Notes: generated from the sequence alone by a model not told the origin. 64,000 nt of DNA from Streptococcus sp. 29896 (GCF_032594915.1 NZ_CP118733.1:1860001-1924000); one strand, 5' to 3'. Shown: positions 53,025 to 62,540, numbered from the stretch's first letter. Made by a program: numbers and translations.

Positions 53025-53192
53025 AGCGATTCTTATGCGTGTTTCTCATTTTTTGCCTTTTATTTTAAAAAAGCGGAACAAAATACTTGTTGTTTTCCGA
53101 ATTAATCTATTGTAGGGAAGTTCCGAAGGCGGGACGGAAATCTGATGCAGGAGGTGAGGCCATGGCACAACTCCTTAGAAAGGTGACCGTCG

Positions 53193-53276
53193 ATGTCAGT
53201 TTATGAGGCAATTGAGCTAATGATAAACTTTGGCATTCTTTTACTGGCTATTTTAACATTTCAACGAAAAAAATAA
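53193..53276 (+). CDS. 27-aa putative holin-like toxin (type I toxin)
   Basis: Short membrane peptide beginning MSVYEAIELMINFGILLLA and ending LTFQRKK, the pattern of the holin-like toxin family (Hol_Tox type): conserved MS-YEA--LMI-FG, one membrane helix, basic end. RBS GAAAGGTGA lies upstream, and the longer untranslated leader containing GAGGTGAGGCCATGGCACAACTCCTT resembles the leader seen before other members. Such toxins are held in check by antisense RNA and depolarise the producer's membrane when free. Terminator hairpins follow on both sides of an inverted repeat. No mobile element is recognisable around it. Confidence 0.8.
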   Translation: MSVYEAIELMINFGILLLAILTFQRKK

Positions 53277-53281
53277 ACAGT

Positions 53282-53327
53282 AAAACCGCACTTCCAACTT
53301 TGACAGGTCTGTAAGTAGCGGTTTTTC
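53282..53327 (+). terminator. Terminator of the holin-like toxin mRNA
   Basis: AAAACCGC...GCGGTTTT outer stem with inner ACTT/AAGT, followed by Ts, 5 bases after the stop. Confidence 0.65.
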
Positions 53328-53369
53328 TGTTATCTACAAATCCGTCCCGTCTTTAAAACGGTCCTATGG

Positions 53370-53408
53370 GTCATCAGGTGAAAACTTGGTGACCTTTCTG
53401 TTTTTATT
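53370..53408 (+). terminator. Second hairpin downstream of the holin-like toxin
   Basis: GGTCA...TGACC stem with inner CA-GTG pairing around GAAAAC, then a T-rich tail (TTTCTGTTTTTATTG). It could end a read-through transcript or mark an antisense RNA. Confidence 0.45.
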
Positions 53409-53461
53409 GTAGGCTTTTTAAGTGGAATTGTCAAGTCAATCGGCAGTTTGCTTCGCTAAAC

Positions 53462-53976
53462 TCACTTATTCTCCACCTTCCACTCGCCGTCTTCAAACCA
53501 GTAAAAATTCTCCGTCAGCTGTGGCTGTTCAAAGATTTCCAGCATGGATTCAAAACCGTCTGCCAGCTGAATATTCCTCAGCTTCGCACAGTCAATCCAG
53601 AAGACCTCGCCCTCATCTGAAGATTGGATAGAGCCTGAAAAATGGCTGGTTTTGTAACAAAATACCAGATAACGATAGTGGTCAGTAGGGTCCGTCCAGT
53701 TTTGAATGCCACAAAGCTCGAGATTAGATACTGTCAAACCTGTTTCTTCTTTGACCTCACGAATAACGGAGGCAATAATACTCTCTCCACATTCACGACC
53801 GAAAAAAGCTACGCTTTTCCAATTTCCAACCTCTAAGAGCCTATCCCCAGGCTCTTAGAGCCACCTGGAAAAGTCATACCAGGCCACTTTTCAGACTTCC
53901 TATCCTGGACTAATACCTGCTGACCGTCTGTAATCATGCACATATTGGTTAGGATAACTTGCTCTGTCCTACTCAT
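53462..53976 (-). pseudogene. NUDIX hydrolase disrupted by a small palindromic insertion
   Basis: The 5' part reads MSRTEQVILTNMCMITDGQQ and runs to GMTFPGGS, then meets TAG at 53857-53859 inside a 12-bp perfect inverted repeat (CTCTAAGAGCCT...AGGCTCTTAGAG, 53831-53860). The Nudix box resumes at GESIIASVIREVKEETGL and continues in frame to the stop at 53462. The normal family sequence has a His-Val-Glu-x-Gly link where the extra 60 or so bases lie. The ATG at 53976 overlaps the rnmV stop, so it was once part of that operon. The remaining 91-codon frame lacks the glycine half of the Nudix box and is unlikely to be active. Confidence 0.75.
53831..53860. repeat. Perfect inverted repeat inside the NUDIX pseudogene
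   Basis: 12-bp arms with a 6-base loop. It lies exactly where the reading frame fails and probably belongs to a small inserted element of about 60-80 bp. Confidence 0.75.
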
Positions 53977-54535
53977 ACTCTCCCATCACTTCCTCCACTT
54001 CCGCCAGACCAATCCCAAAGAGTTCTAAGCGTTTGAGTAGTTGCTTGCCGTTGCAGTAGCCGATGCGCAAGCGTTCTCCTAGATACTCTCTCCGCTTGCG
54101 GCTGTCCCCACCCATAAGCAAGCCTAGGCGCATTAGGTCTGACTTGGTGATGTCAAAGTTATTTTCATCATCGTAATAACCACGCACGCCTGCGAGGGCT
54201 TTTTCCAAGTCCTCAAAGCTGGCGTGCTCAATGCCCAAGGACCGCCCTTTTGTTTTGGACTGGGGCCTGGCCTCGTCCCGATGTAAAAAGGCGTGTTTGA
54301 CCGTGGGAATAGCCTGCATAATCATCTTCCGAATCCGCTCCCCATTGTAGTCTGGGTCAGTAAAGACAATAACGCCACGCAGGTCATGGAGTTTCTCGAT
54401 GCGTTCCAAGTCATCGTCTGATATGGCAGAGCCTCTGGTTTCGTAGGTATCCACCTCGTAAAAGCGTTTGAGGTTTGCCGTGTCGTCTTTTCCTTCAACA
54501 ACGAGGACTTCTTGTATCTTAATTTTCTGTGTCAA
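53969..54535 (-). CDS. rnmV: Ribonuclease M5 (5S rRNA maturation)
   Basis: Cleaves precursor 5S rRNA. 188 residues from a TTG start at 54535 (AAGGAG upstream, within the end of tatD); an ATG at 54556 is the alternative. The TOPRIM domain has VLVVEGKDDTANLKRF and VIVFTDPDYNGERIR with catalytic Glu and DxD, then SKTKGRSLGIEHA. The C-terminal DUF4093-like part ends LLKRLELFGIGLAEVEE. It overlaps tatD by 17 bases. Confidence 0.93.
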   Translation of the reverse strand: MTQKIKIQEVLVVEGKDDTANLKRFYEVDTYETRGSAISDDDLERIEKLHDLRGVIVFTDPDYNGERIRKMIMQAIPTVKHAFLHRDEARPQSKTKGRSLGIEHASFEDLEKALAGVRGYYDDENNFDITKSDLMRLGLLMGGDSRKRREYLGERLRIGYCNGKQLLKRLELFGIGLAEVEEVMGEYE

Positions 54536-55304
54536 TTCTGAACAGGCTCCTTGCATTCTCGTAGGTCGCTTTCGCCACTTCTTCGACCGACTGGTTGCGA
54601 AGCTGGGCCAGCATATCCACCACATATCTGGTGTAGCCGGTGCGATTTTCCCGACCACGCTTAGGAACTGGGGCCAGGTAGGGCGCATCCGTCTCGACTA
54701 GGATTTTTTCTAGGGGTAATGCTTGCGCCGCTTCCTGAAGTTCGACGGCTTTCTTGAAGGTCACCACTCCCGAGAAGGAGATGTGCATACCCAAATCCAT
54801 GAAGGCCTGAGCCTCCTCTAGCGTACCAGAGAAGGAATGCATGATGCCTCCACGCGGACCGACGCCGACTTCCTTGATGATCTGGTAAGTATCTTCCAAA
54901 GCATCGCGAGTATGAACCACAAAGGGCAAATCCAACTGCTTGGCCAACTCCATCTGTCGCTTGAAAACACGAGCCTGAGTATCCTTATCCGCCGTCATCC
55001 AGTAGTAGTCCAGCCCAATCTCCCCCAGGGCAATGACCTTGGGATGTTTGAGTGCCTCAAGCAAGTAGCTTTCTACTTCTTCGTCATAGGTGCCAGCCTC
55101 TGTCGGATGCCAGCCCAGTGTCAGATAAATTTCAGGATGCTGGTCAGCCAGTTCCATAGCCTTGTCAATGGTTGCTCGGTCAAAACCGACCACATTGTGG
55201 AGGGTGACCCCCATTTCCTTGGCAAAATCTAATTCCTCTTGAACCCGACCGTCAAACTGCTCTACGTTGAGGTGGGTGTGTGTATCAAAAATTTGTAGTG
55301 TCAT
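54519..55304 (-). CDS. tatD: TatD-family metal-dependent DNase
   Basis: 261 residues from the ATG at 55304. TIM-barrel amidohydrolase fold with FDTHTHLN, ALGEIGLDYYW, PFVVHTRDA, GIMHSFSG and LVETDAPYLAP, all metal-site motifs of TatD/YcfH. Acts as a 3'-5' exonuclease or 3'-phosphodiesterase in DNA repair or decay. The conserved neighbour is rnmV. A TACAAT hexamer lies only 6 bases upstream, so the native start or leader length deserves caution. Confidence 0.93.
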   Translation of the reverse strand: MTLQIFDTHTHLNVEQFDGRVQEELDFAKEMGVTLHNVVGFDRATIDKAMELADQHPEIYLTLGWHPTEAGTYDEEVESYLLEALKHPKVIALGEIGLDYYWMTADKDTQARVFKRQMELAKQLDLPFVVHTRDALEDTYQIIKEVGVGPRGGIMHSFSGTLEEAQAFMDLGMHISFSGVVTFKKAVELQEAAQALPLEKILVETDAPYLAPVPKRGRENRTGYTRYVVDMLAQLRNQSVEEVAKATYENARSLFRIDTEN

Positions 55305-55342
55305 ACTCTTATTGTACCACAAGTCCCATGGAGGACCTAATC

Positions 55343-55371
55343 TTGTATGCGCCAGACATGTATGGTACAAT
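55343..55371 (+). promoter_or_regulatory. Promoter of the HAD phosphatase gene
   Basis: TTGTAT (55343-55348), 17 bases, TACAAT (55366-55371). The RBS AGGAGG follows at once, so the leader is very short. Confidence 0.6.
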
Positions 55372-55393
55372 GAGCCTACTTAGGAGGTACTTC

Positions 55394-56209
55394 ATGATTC
55401 GACTCTTAGCCATTGATTTAGATGGCACCTTACTGACTTCTGAAAAGACGATTCACCCTCAGGACAAGGCTGCTATTCAAGCTGCCAGCCAACTGGGAGT
55501 GACCATCTTATTGGCAACGGGCAGACCCATTTCAGGGATCAGGGATTATTTTGAACAACTTGATATCCCCGAGCAACCTTATGCTATTGGCAACAATGGC
55601 TGCTTGACCTTGGCAACCAAAGACTGGTCCATCCTAGACTATCACTCGGTACCTGCCGAGCAACTTTCCTCTCTCTACGCTCTTTTAGAAGACTTTCCAG
55701 ACCTGAATCTGGTCCTCTTCACCCCTCACGCCAACTATGCCTTGGGCAAGTATCTCAATGCAGCTGCCATCCGAGATGCTCAGGTCGAATCATCTATCCT
55801 CTATCATAGCCGGTTGGATGACTTTCTAGCCCTACAATTACCCGTCCTTGTTCCGATTTTCATGGGTGAAACCGAGCGGCTGACCGCCTTCCAAAAACGC
55901 TACGAAGCTAACCTATCTCAGCACTACCATCCCGTACGTAGCTTAGACCATGCTTTTGAAATACTGCCCAAGGGGGTCAATAAGGGAAGCACCGTCTTAG
56001 CTCTCGCCCACAAACTTCAGATTGAGCCAGAACAGATTATGGCCATTGGCGATGGCAACAACGACACTGAACTTCTCACCGTGGCAGGGCTTGGAATCGC
56101 TATGGGCAACGCAACAGCAGCCATCCAAAGCCTAGCAGATTATACAACCACCACCAACGACCAAGCAGGCGTTGCCAAGGCCATTGAACGCTTTATCCTT
56201 TCCCAATAG
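55394..56209 (+). CDS. Cof-type HAD-IIB sugar-phosphate phosphatase
   Basis: 271 residues from the ATG at 55394 with AGGAGG seven bases before it. HAD motif I DLDGTLL (nucleophile Asp), motif II LLATGR, a Lys in ILPKGVNKG, and motif III/IV GDGNNDTELL, followed by GIAMGNAT, define a Cof/YidA-type phosphatase. The substrate is unknown, probably small sugar phosphates or FMN-like compounds. Monocistronic, facing rpmH with a shared terminator region. Confidence 0.92.
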   Translation: MIRLLAIDLDGTLLTSEKTIHPQDKAAIQAASQLGVTILLATGRPISGIRDYFEQLDIPEQPYAIGNNGCLTLATKDWSILDYHSVPAEQLSSLYALLEDFPDLNLVLFTPHANYALGKYLNAAAIRDAQVESSILYHSRLDDFLALQLPVLVPIFMGETERLTAFQKRYEANLSQHYHPVRSLDHAFEILPKGVNKGSTVLALAHKLQIEPEQIMAIGDGNNDTELLTVAGLGIAMGNATAAIQSLADYTTTTNDQAGVAKAIERFILSQ

Positions 56210-56211
56210 CA

Positions 56212-56246
56212 ACAAAAAAACCAACAGACTCGAGTTTCTGTTGGTT
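56212..56246 (-). terminator. Terminator of rpmH, converging with the HAD gene
   Basis: Stem AACCAACAGA/TCTGTTGGTT around an 8-base loop, with seven Ts next on the minus strand (A-run 56214-56220). Confidence 0.8.
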
Positions 56247-56260
56247 TCATTTGTTTCATC

Positions 56261-56398
56261 TTATGCCACTGCAAGCACTTTGCGTCCTTTACGACGACGA
56301 GCTGCTAATACGCGACGGCCGTTTTTAGTTGACATACGGTTACGGAATCCGTGTTTACGAGCACGACGGATTTTACTTGGTTGAAAAGTACGTTTCAC
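56261..56398 (-). CDS. rpmH: 50S ribosomal protein L34
   Basis: 45 residues from a GTG start at 56398 with AGGAGGT upstream. The sequence is strongly basic and conserved: [20 protein letters not shown] then [19 protein letters not shown]. It lies close to rnpA, yidC and jag but after jag, not before rnpA as in many bacteria. It has a near-consensus promoter of its own. Confidence 0.97.
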   Translation of the reverse strand: MKRTFQPSKIRRARKHGFRNRMSTKNGRRVLAARRRKGRKVLAVA

Positions 56399-56472
56399 GA
56401 TGAATACCTCCTCTTAGATTCTTGTATTCGTTTAGCCGGCTAGTTTTGATCAGTTACTAAACATACCAGGCT

Positions 56473-56501
56473 ATTTTACCGAAAATCGGTCGCTTTGTCA
56501 A
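56473..56501 (-). promoter_or_regulatory. Promoter of rpmH
   Basis: Minus strand TTGACA (56501-56496), 17-base spacer, TAAAAT (56478-56473), giving a leader of about 70 bases. Confidence 0.75.
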
Positions 56502-56545
56502 GCTATTCTTTCATCAAGTTATGAAATTCAATATGAAAGCGATTC

Positions 56546-57559
56546 CTAATTGCGTTGGCTATCCACATCTACGACAACATAGCGATTTGGTTCGCTACCT
56601 TCTGAGTAGCTGGTCAAACCTTCCATTTTCGAAATGATGCGGTGGATAATCTTCCGCTCGCTGCTAGACATTGGGTCTGTGTGGTAGGCTTCGCCTTCCA
56701 ACAAGACACGCTCTGCTAATTTTTGGGCGTAGCCCTGCAAGACTTCTGCACGGTGCTCGACGTAGTCATTCACGTTGATAGAAATGTAAAAATTGCGCTC
56801 GTAACGGTTGAACAAGTAGTTCTGCGCCAAGAGTTGCAAGGATTTCAGAACCTTACCATGGTAGCCAATCACACGCCCTGGTTCATTGGTGTCAATCTGC
56901 AAATTGATCGAACGACGGTTGTGGCTGCTGTCGATAGTGGTTTCCACATCCATATCATCCAAAATGGATTGGATGTAGGCTGTCACCTGCTCCACCACCT
57001 CTTCAATCTGGTAGCTTTCCTGAACTGGAATATCTAAATCAGCAAATTCTTGTTGAACTGTTGTTCGCTCTTCCTCAACTGGTGTCACTGGCTCAGTTAC
57101 TTCCACTGCTGGCGCGATTTCTGGACTAGTTTGGGCTACAATCACATCATCTTGAATGATTTCGATACGACCTGTTTCTTCCAAAATCGTCTTCGCATCT
57201 TTTTCATTTTTCAAAATCTGAGCCTTGATGCGGTCATCCAATACCTCACCAGACTTCTCAAATTCTTTCACAGCTGCGACCACCTTCCCAAGGTCAATCG
57301 TTGCTTCTGAAACACTTTTCACCGGTTCATTGAGCTCGTTAATCTCTGAAGGGACGCCACGAACCGCTTTTTGATTGGCTTTGACAACCGTTGTTTCATT
57401 GATCACATCGATATCAACAACAGCTGGCTTCTTCCCAAAACCAAAGAAACCTTTTTTCTCGCGAGCGATGACGGTGATATGTGCTTTTTTACGCGGAATA
57501 TCCAATTCCTGCAAACCATTCTGTATGGCTTCTTCTACACTTGATCCTGTAAATTTCAT
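56546..57559 (-). CDS. jag: RNA-binding protein KhpB (Jag/EloR)
   Basis: 337 residues. An N-terminal Jag-N domain (FTGSSVEEAIQNGLQELDI...REKKGFFGFGKKPAVV) is followed by an acidic linker (about 60-195), a KH-II domain with the GYHGK loop (GRVIGYHGKVLKSLQLL), and an R3H domain (HRAEVLQGYAQKLAERVL...MSSSERKIIH). In streptococci it pairs with KhpA and controls cell elongation under StkP phosphorylation. It lies directly after yidC. Confidence 0.95.
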   Translation of the reverse strand: MKFTGSSVEEAIQNGLQELDIPRKKAHITVIAREKKGFFGFGKKPAVVDIDVINETTVVKANQKAVRGVPSEINELNEPVKSVSEATIDLGKVVAAVKEFEKSGEVLDDRIKAQILKNEKDAKTILEETGRIEIIQDDVIVAQTSPEIAPAVEVTEPVTPVEEERTTVQQEFADLDIPVQESYQIEEVVEQVTAYIQSILDDMDVETTIDSSHNRRSINLQIDTNEPGRVIGYHGKVLKSLQLLAQNYLFNRYERNFYISINVNDYVEHRAEVLQGYAQKLAERVLLEGEAYHTDPMSSSERKIIHRIISKMEGLTSYSEGSEPNRYVVVDVDSQRN

Positions 57560-57578
57560 CTTCTTCTCTCCTCATCTC

Positions 57579-58400
57579 CTATTTCTTTTTCCCAGCTTTT
57601 TTCTTAGCCCGTCGAATCCGCGCCTGCCGTTCTTTTTCTTCATCAATCTTGGCTTGACGCTCTGCGATGATTTTAAATGGATTGTTTAATAGCAGGGTTT
57701 GGAAGACCTGATAGGCATTTGAAACGGTCCAGTAAAGGGCGACACCACTTGCTGCATTGATAGCAAAGAAAAAAATTACCAAGGGCATGGTGTACATCAT
57801 CACCGTCAAAGCCCCATTTTTTTCCAGCGCAGCTTTATTGGTAAGCCAACTGCTGGCAAATGTCAGGGCAGCAGCCAATAGCGGTAGGATAAAATAAGGG
57901 TCCGTTTCGCCAAGGTTCAACCAGAGAAATTGCCCTACTTTCAATGCTTCAACACTAGTCAAGGCATTGTAAAGAATCATCAAAATCGGCAACTGAATAA
58001 AGAGTGGCATCATGGACGATCGCATGCTGACACCGTGTTCCTTGTAAAGCGCTCGTGTCGCTTCTGTCAAGGCCTGGCGGCTATCTAAGTCTGTCCCTGG
58101 ATACTGCTCTTGGAGGGCACGTAGCTGTGGTTGAAGGTCCTGCATTTTCCGATTGGATTCCATTTGGATTTGGAAGAGGGGTAAGAGCAGGGTCCGAATC
58201 AAAATGGTAAAGAGGATAATCCCGATACCAATTTGGCCATTGATGGACAAAAATTGAATCATGCTGGCAAACCAGTAAATAAGCTGGTCCCAGATACCTG
58301 TTGACTGGCTGGTCACTTCACCTGTCCCACATGCTGACAAAAATAAAAGGACAAAGGCAGAGAGGCTAGCCCACTTAACTTTCTTTTTCAAGAGTTTCAC
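57579..58400 (-). CDS. yidC: Membrane insertase YidC (lipoprotein form)
   Basis: Inserts and folds membrane proteins with or without Sec. 273 residues with a lipoprotein signal (LSACGTG, Cys24) and five membrane helices. The hydrophilic-groove segment starts [21 protein letters not shown] with the conserved Arg, and the C-terminal tail is very basic ([20 protein letters not shown]). It overlaps rnpA by 26 bases. Gram-positive bacteria usually carry a second paralogue elsewhere. Confidence 0.95.
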   Translation of the reverse strand: MKLLKKKVKWASLSAFVLLFLSACGTGEVTSQSTGIWDQLIYWFASMIQFLSINGQIGIGIILFTILIRTLLLPLFQIQMESNRKMQDLQPQLRALQEQYPGTDLDSRQALTEATRALYKEHGVSMRSSMMPLFIQLPILMILYNALTSVEALKVGQFLWLNLGETDPYFILPLLAAALTFASSWLTNKAALEKNGALTVMMYTMPLVIFFFAINAASGVALYWTVSNAYQVFQTLLLNNPFKIIAERQAKIDEEKERQARIRRAKKKAGKKK

Positions 58401-58734
58401 CTTCCTGGAATAGATTGGCTAGTTTTAAAACATGAAGCAGGTTTTGATAGACTTCTTGGTAACTCAATTCTTCCACACCCTTTCGTGCAATGATGACAAA
58501 GTCTTCTGATTGAAGAAAGGGTTTGAGTTCCTGTAACACATGGCGCAGACGGCGCTTGATTTGATTGCGAGTGACTGCATTTCCAAGTTTTTTACTAACC
58601 GATAGACCGACCCGAAAATGGTCCCGGCCCTGTGGCAGATGATAGACAACAAATTTACGGTTGGCTACATTTTTACCTTTGTTAAAAATCTCCTTGAAAT
58701 CACGCTCTCGTTTAACACGGTAGGTTTTTCTCAA
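58375..58734 (-). CDS. rnpA: Ribonuclease P protein component
   Basis: 119-residue protein cofactor of RNase P, which matures tRNA 5' ends. Signature RNR-like motif [26 protein letters not shown], with basic N-terminus [19 protein letters not shown]. It overlaps yidC, forming the classical rnpA-yidC-jag unit. Confidence 0.97.
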   Translation of the reverse strand: MRKTYRVKRERDFKEIFNKGKNVANRKFVVYHLPQGRDHFRVGLSVSKKLGNAVTRNQIKRRLRHVLQELKPFLQSEDFVIIARKGVEELSYQEVYQNLLHVLKLANLFQEGETLEKES

Positions 58735-58804
58735 AACTGAACTCCATCTTTCAAAATTACTTCTATTATACCATAAAATTCAAAAAAGCCAATAAACATC
58801 ACGT

Positions 58805-60199
58805 TTAGAGGCTTTTTGGAGCTAGTATTTGCTCTTTTGCTTGTTGAATTTGCCAATGAATGGATTCAAATCCAGTTCCACCTAGCGAATTTCTTCGTAA
58901 GACTGCAGTCTTAGACTCTAAGGCTGTATAAATATCCGGTCCAATGACAGGCGACAGCTCTTGAAAACGTTCCAAAGGAACATCCTGGAGATAGTGTCCT
59001 GCTCTGCTACATTCCAAGACCAGTTTCCCAACAATCTCATGCGCTTGGCGGAAGGGCAGACCTTTACTAGCCAAGTAATCCGCTAATTCAGTTGCATTTG
59101 AAAAATCCTTCTCTGTCGACTGAGCCATCCTTTCCTTATGGACCGTCATCGTTTTCAGCATACCCGCCAAAATATCAATCGAAATCAAAATCGTTTCTGC
59201 CGTATCAAACATGCCTTCCTTGTCTTCCTGCAAGTCCTTATTATAGGTTAAAGGCAGGGATTTCATGACCGTCAGTAAGCCAACTAAGTTTCCATAAACT
59301 CTACCTGTTTTCCCCCGAATCAGCTCAGCCATATCTGGATTTTTCTTCTGAGGCATGATGGAAGAACCTGTTGAAAAGGTATCGGATAGGGTGACAAATT
59401 GGTATTCATGCGAACACCAGTTAATAATTTCTTCACACAAACGCGACATGTGCATCATGAGGATACTGGCATTTGACAGAAATTCAAGGATAAAATCACG
59501 GTCAGACACAGCATCGAGAGAATTACTATAGGGCTTGGCAAATCCCATTAAATCCGACGTCATCTGACGATCAATCGGAAAGGTCGTCCCTGCTAAAGCC
59601 GCCGCACCAAGTGGGGATACATTTGTATGCTGCATGTTGAATGCAAAGCGCTCACTGTCTCGGCTGAACATGTTGTAATAGGCCAACAAGTGCTGAGCAA
59701 AACTGATAGGTTGAGCATGTTGCAAGTGGGTATAGCCGGGCATGATTGTTTCCACATGCTCCTGTGCAAGGTCTAGTAAAACCTGACGTAGGTTGGTCAA
59801 TTTATCTACAGCTTGAAAGAGGGTGTCCTTCAGATAAAGGTGCATATCCGTCGCTACCTGATCATTGCGAGAACGGGCTGTGTGGAGTTTACCTGCAACT
59901 GGCCCTATTTTCTCCGTCAATAGACTTTCGATATTCATGTGAATATCTTCGTTTCGAATATCAAACACCAACTTGCCAGCTTCATATTCTGCTAACAATT
60001 CTTCCAGACCAGTTTGAATAGCCTGGGCTTCTTCAAGCTTGATAATCCCTGTGGCTCCAAGCATCTGTACATGCGCCAGTGAACCTTGAATATCATACTT
60101 GGCCAGTTTTTGGTCAAAGCGAATGGAGGCTCCGAATTCTTCTACCCATTCCTCAAGACTGGCTTCAAAGCGACCTCCCCATAATTTCTTTGCTTCCAT
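58805..60199 (-). CDS. argH: Argininosuccinate lyase
   Basis: Last step of arginine synthesis: splits argininosuccinate to arginine and fumarate. 464 residues. The fumarase/aspartase superfamily signature is [15 protein letters not shown]; other motifs are [12 protein letters not shown] and [11 protein letters not shown]. It begins 13 bases after argG, so the two form an operon. Confidence 0.97.
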   Translation of the reverse strand: MEAKKLWGGRFEASLEEWVEEFGASIRFDQKLAKYDIQGSLAHVQMLGATGIIKLEEAQAIQTGLEELLAEYEAGKLVFDIRNEDIHMNIESLLTEKIGPVAGKLHTARSRNDQVATDMHLYLKDTLFQAVDKLTNLRQVLLDLAQEHVETIMPGYTHLQHAQPISFAQHLLAYYNMFSRDSERFAFNMQHTNVSPLGAAALAGTTFPIDRQMTSDLMGFAKPYSNSLDAVSDRDFILEFLSNASILMMHMSRLCEEIINWCSHEYQFVTLSDTFSTGSSIMPQKKNPDMAELIRGKTGRVYGNLVGLLTVMKSLPLTYNKDLQEDKEGMFDTAETILISIDILAGMLKTMTVHKERMAQSTEKDFSNATELADYLASKGLPFRQAHEIVGKLVLECSRAGHYLQDVPLERFQELSPVIGPDIYTALESKTAVLRRNSLGGTGFESIHWQIQQAKEQILAPKSL

Positions 60200-60212
60200 A
60201 AGCTCCTACTTT

Positions 60213-61406
60213 CTAGCTCTTTTCATGAATTTCCGCATTGACTTTGGTTGGTAATCCCCAAAGCTTGATGAAACCAACTGCTGCATCTTGGTCAAAAGTA
60301 TCTGCACTGGTATAGGTTGCCAAATCTTCGTCATAAAGTGAATTTGGAGATTTCCGAGCAACTACTTTGGCTGATCCCTTATACAATTTCACTTTTGCTG
60401 TACCATTCACGACCGATTGAGTTGCTTGCAAGTAAGCTTTCAAGGCATCTGTTGCAGGATTGAACCACAAACCATTGTAAATCAAGTTAGAGAGTTCGTT
60501 TGAAACAATCGGTTTGAAATGCGATACTTCCCGCACCAGGGTCAAATCTTCAATTTCCTTGTGGGCTGTCAGAAGGGTAATAGCACCTGGACACTCATAA
60601 ATTTCACGTGACTTGATTCCGACTAAACGATTTTCCACGTGGTCAATCCGACCCACACCATGCTTACCAGCAATGACATTGAGTCTTTGAATGAGATTAG
60701 CAAGACTTAACTCTTCACCATTTACAGCAACAGGAACACCTGCTTTAAACTCAATATCGACATACTCAGGAGTATCTGGTGCATTTTCTGGAGAAGTAGT
60801 GATGCCAAAAGCATCTTCTGGCGCTTCATTCCATGGATTTTCTAAAACTCCGCACTCATTGGCACGACCCCAAAGATTTTGGTCAACTGAGTAAGGACTG
60901 TCCAGGTCAGCAGGGACTGGTACACCATTTTCCTTGGCGAAGATAATTTCCTCTTCACGCGCCCACTTCCACTCTCGAACAGGTGCTACAACTTTCAAAG
61001 TTGGATCCAGGGCTGCAATGGCTACCTCAAACCGCACCTGGTCATTGCCCTTACCAGTACAGCCGTGGGCGATAGTGGTTGCTCCTGTCTTATGAGCCAT
61101 TTCCACCAACTTTTTAGAAATCAAAGGACGGCTGAGAGCCGATACCAGCGGATATTTTTGCTCATAGTAGGCATGGGCTTGTAGGGCAGGTAGGACATAT
61201 TCTTGGGCGAATTCTTCTTTTACATCCAATACATGAAACTCGATAGCACCGATTGACAAGGCCTTATCATGAATAAAATCAAGGTCCTTGCCCTCACCAA
61301 CATCCATACAAACCGCAATGACATCATAGTCTTTTTTCAACCAAGCAATCGCAACTGAAGTATCAAGACCACCTGAATAAGCTAAGATTAATTTTTCTTT
61401 TGACAT
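60213..61406 (-). CDS. argG: Argininosuccinate synthase
   Basis: Joins citrulline and aspartate with ATP. 397 residues. The N-terminal ATP pyrophosphatase P-loop is [13 protein letters not shown]; other motifs are [15 protein letters not shown] and [15 protein letters not shown]. Its promoter carries two ARG-box-like sites, so ArgR control is likely. No other arg biosynthesis genes are present in the window. Confidence 0.97.
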   Translation of the reverse strand: MSKEKLILAYSGGLDTSVAIAWLKKDYDVIAVCMDVGEGKDLDFIHDKALSIGAIEFHVLDVKEEFAQEYVLPALQAHAYYEQKYPLVSALSRPLISKKLVEMAHKTGATTIAHGCTGKGNDQVRFEVAIAALDPTLKVVAPVREWKWAREEEIIFAKENGVPVPADLDSPYSVDQNLWGRANECGVLENPWNEAPEDAFGITTSPENAPDTPEYVDIEFKAGVPVAVNGEELSLANLIQRLNVIAGKHGVGRIDHVENRLVGIKSREIYECPGAITLLTAHKEIEDLTLVREVSHFKPIVSNELSNLIYNGLWFNPATDALKAYLQATQSVVNGTAKVKLYKGSAKVVARKSPNSLYDEDLATYTSADTFDQDAAVGFIKLWGLPTKVNAEIHEKS

Positions 61407-61451
61407 ATCTATTCCCTCTTTTTTTCATTCGTTTGATTGAAACGTAGTCAT

Positions 61452-61480
61452 AGTATACTGCATATTTATTCAAACTTCAA
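61452..61480 (-). promoter_or_regulatory. argGH promoter with ARG box in the spacer
   Basis: Minus strand: TTGAAG (61480-61475), 17 bases, TATACT (61457-61452). The spacer holds TTGAATAAATATGCA (61473-61459), which fits the ArgR operator pattern TGAATwwwwATnCA. Confidence 0.7.
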
Positions 61481-61487
61481 GAGAAAA

Positions 61488-61503
61488 CTGTATTTTTATT
61501 CTT
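61488..61503 (-). promoter_or_regulatory. Second ARG-box-like site upstream of argG
   Basis: GAATAAAAATACAG on the minus strand, about 30 bases upstream of the first box and roughly three helical turns away, as expected for a cooperative ArgR hexamer. Confidence 0.55.
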
Positions 61504-61520
61504 TTTTGTTTAAACAACTA

Positions 61521-61546
61521 AAAAAGCTGACTCTAGTCAGCTTTTT
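61521..61546 (-). terminator. Terminator of the VOC-protein gene (symmetric)
   Basis: Perfect stem AAAAAGCTGA/TCAGCTTTTT around CTCTAG. It begins within the stop codon of the upstream minus-strand gene. Confidence 0.75.
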
Positions 61547-62420
61547 AATTCAGTAATTCTTGTATGGTCGCAATGTCCAAACGCTTCATGGTCATCACCG
61601 CTGCATTAACTGCCTTGACCTTTTCTGGGCTAGCCGTATCGTATGCCTCCATCAAAATACGCGGCACAATCTGCCAGGAAATCCCAAACTGGTCCTTGGC
61701 CCAACCGCAAATCTCCGCTTCTGGAACTGCCGATACTTTTTCATACCAACTTTCTGCTTCTTCCTGACAGTCCACATAGACCATGAGCGAGAAGGCTTCG
61801 TTGAAAGAGGCCTCGCCACCGTAACCGTGGTCCATAGCGATCATTTTTTGGTCTCCGATAAACAGCTCCGCATAATTTAACTTGGCAGCAGCCACCGCAG
61901 CCTCACCTTCACCGTAATATGAGAGTTGACCCAGACGAGCCTGAGGCAGCTTGTCCTTGTAGTAGTCCAACATAGGCTCGGCTAAACCGACCTGGTCCTG
62001 CGAGAAAAGCAGGCAGATATCAAATTGATAGGGCTTGTCCAAGTCCGGTGCATAGGACAATTGCCAAGACAAACCGAAGCGGTCTTCCAACCAGACATAG
62101 TAAGGACTGAATGGATATTCCGCCAAAGGCATGAGCACACGGCCACCGTCTGACAGGGCTTCATAAAGGCGGGTCAGCTCTGCCTTGTCAGCCACCGACA
62201 CCATGAGGGACATGGACTCATTGAGCTTGAAATAAGGCCCCGCGCTAATCGCCGCCAGGGTTATGTCCCCCAGTTGGAATTGGACCAAGTCAGATTCGCC
62301 AGAAGGCGTATCCGTAATGGTATAGGTCCAGTCAATCTTGCCTCCGAAAAGGTCCACATAAAAGGCCGCAGCCTCTTTTGCCTCTGTATCATACCAGAGA
62401 TGAGGGATAATGGTTTGCAT
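61545..62420 (-). CDS. Tandem VOC-fold (PhnB/glyoxalase-like) protein
   Basis: 291 residues from the ATG at 62420 (AAAGGAG upstream). Two repeats of the PhnB-like vicinal-oxygen-chelate fold: residues 1-140 (IIPHLWYDTEAKEAAAFYVDLFGG, ending DRFGLSWQLSY) and 145-265 (MLDYYKDKLPQ to DQFGISWQIVP). Metal-ligand residues appear poorly kept, so catalytic function is doubtful. The C-terminal 30 residues (AVMTMKRLDIATIQELL) are typical of this family. Function unknown. Confidence 0.8.
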   Translation of the reverse strand: MQTIIPHLWYDTEAKEAAAFYVDLFGGKIDWTYTITDTPSGESDLVQFQLGDITLAAISAGPYFKLNESMSLMVSVADKAELTRLYEALSDGGRVLMPLAEYPFSPYYVWLEDRFGLSWQLSYAPDLDKPYQFDICLLFSQDQVGLAEPMLDYYKDKLPQARLGQLSYYGEGEAAVAAAKLNYAELFIGDQKMIAMDHGYGGEASFNEAFSLMVYVDCQEEAESWYEKVSAVPEAEICGWAKDQFGISWQIVPRILMEAYDTASPEKVKAVNAAVMTMKRLDIATIQELLN

Positions 62421-62540
62421 AAGGTGCTCCTTTGAGTTAATAGCCCCAGTATAACACTTGTCCGTACAAAAACAAAACATGTTGCCCTGCACTTACAGAT
62501 GTGCTATACTGAATAACCACAAAATTGACAGGAGAATGAA

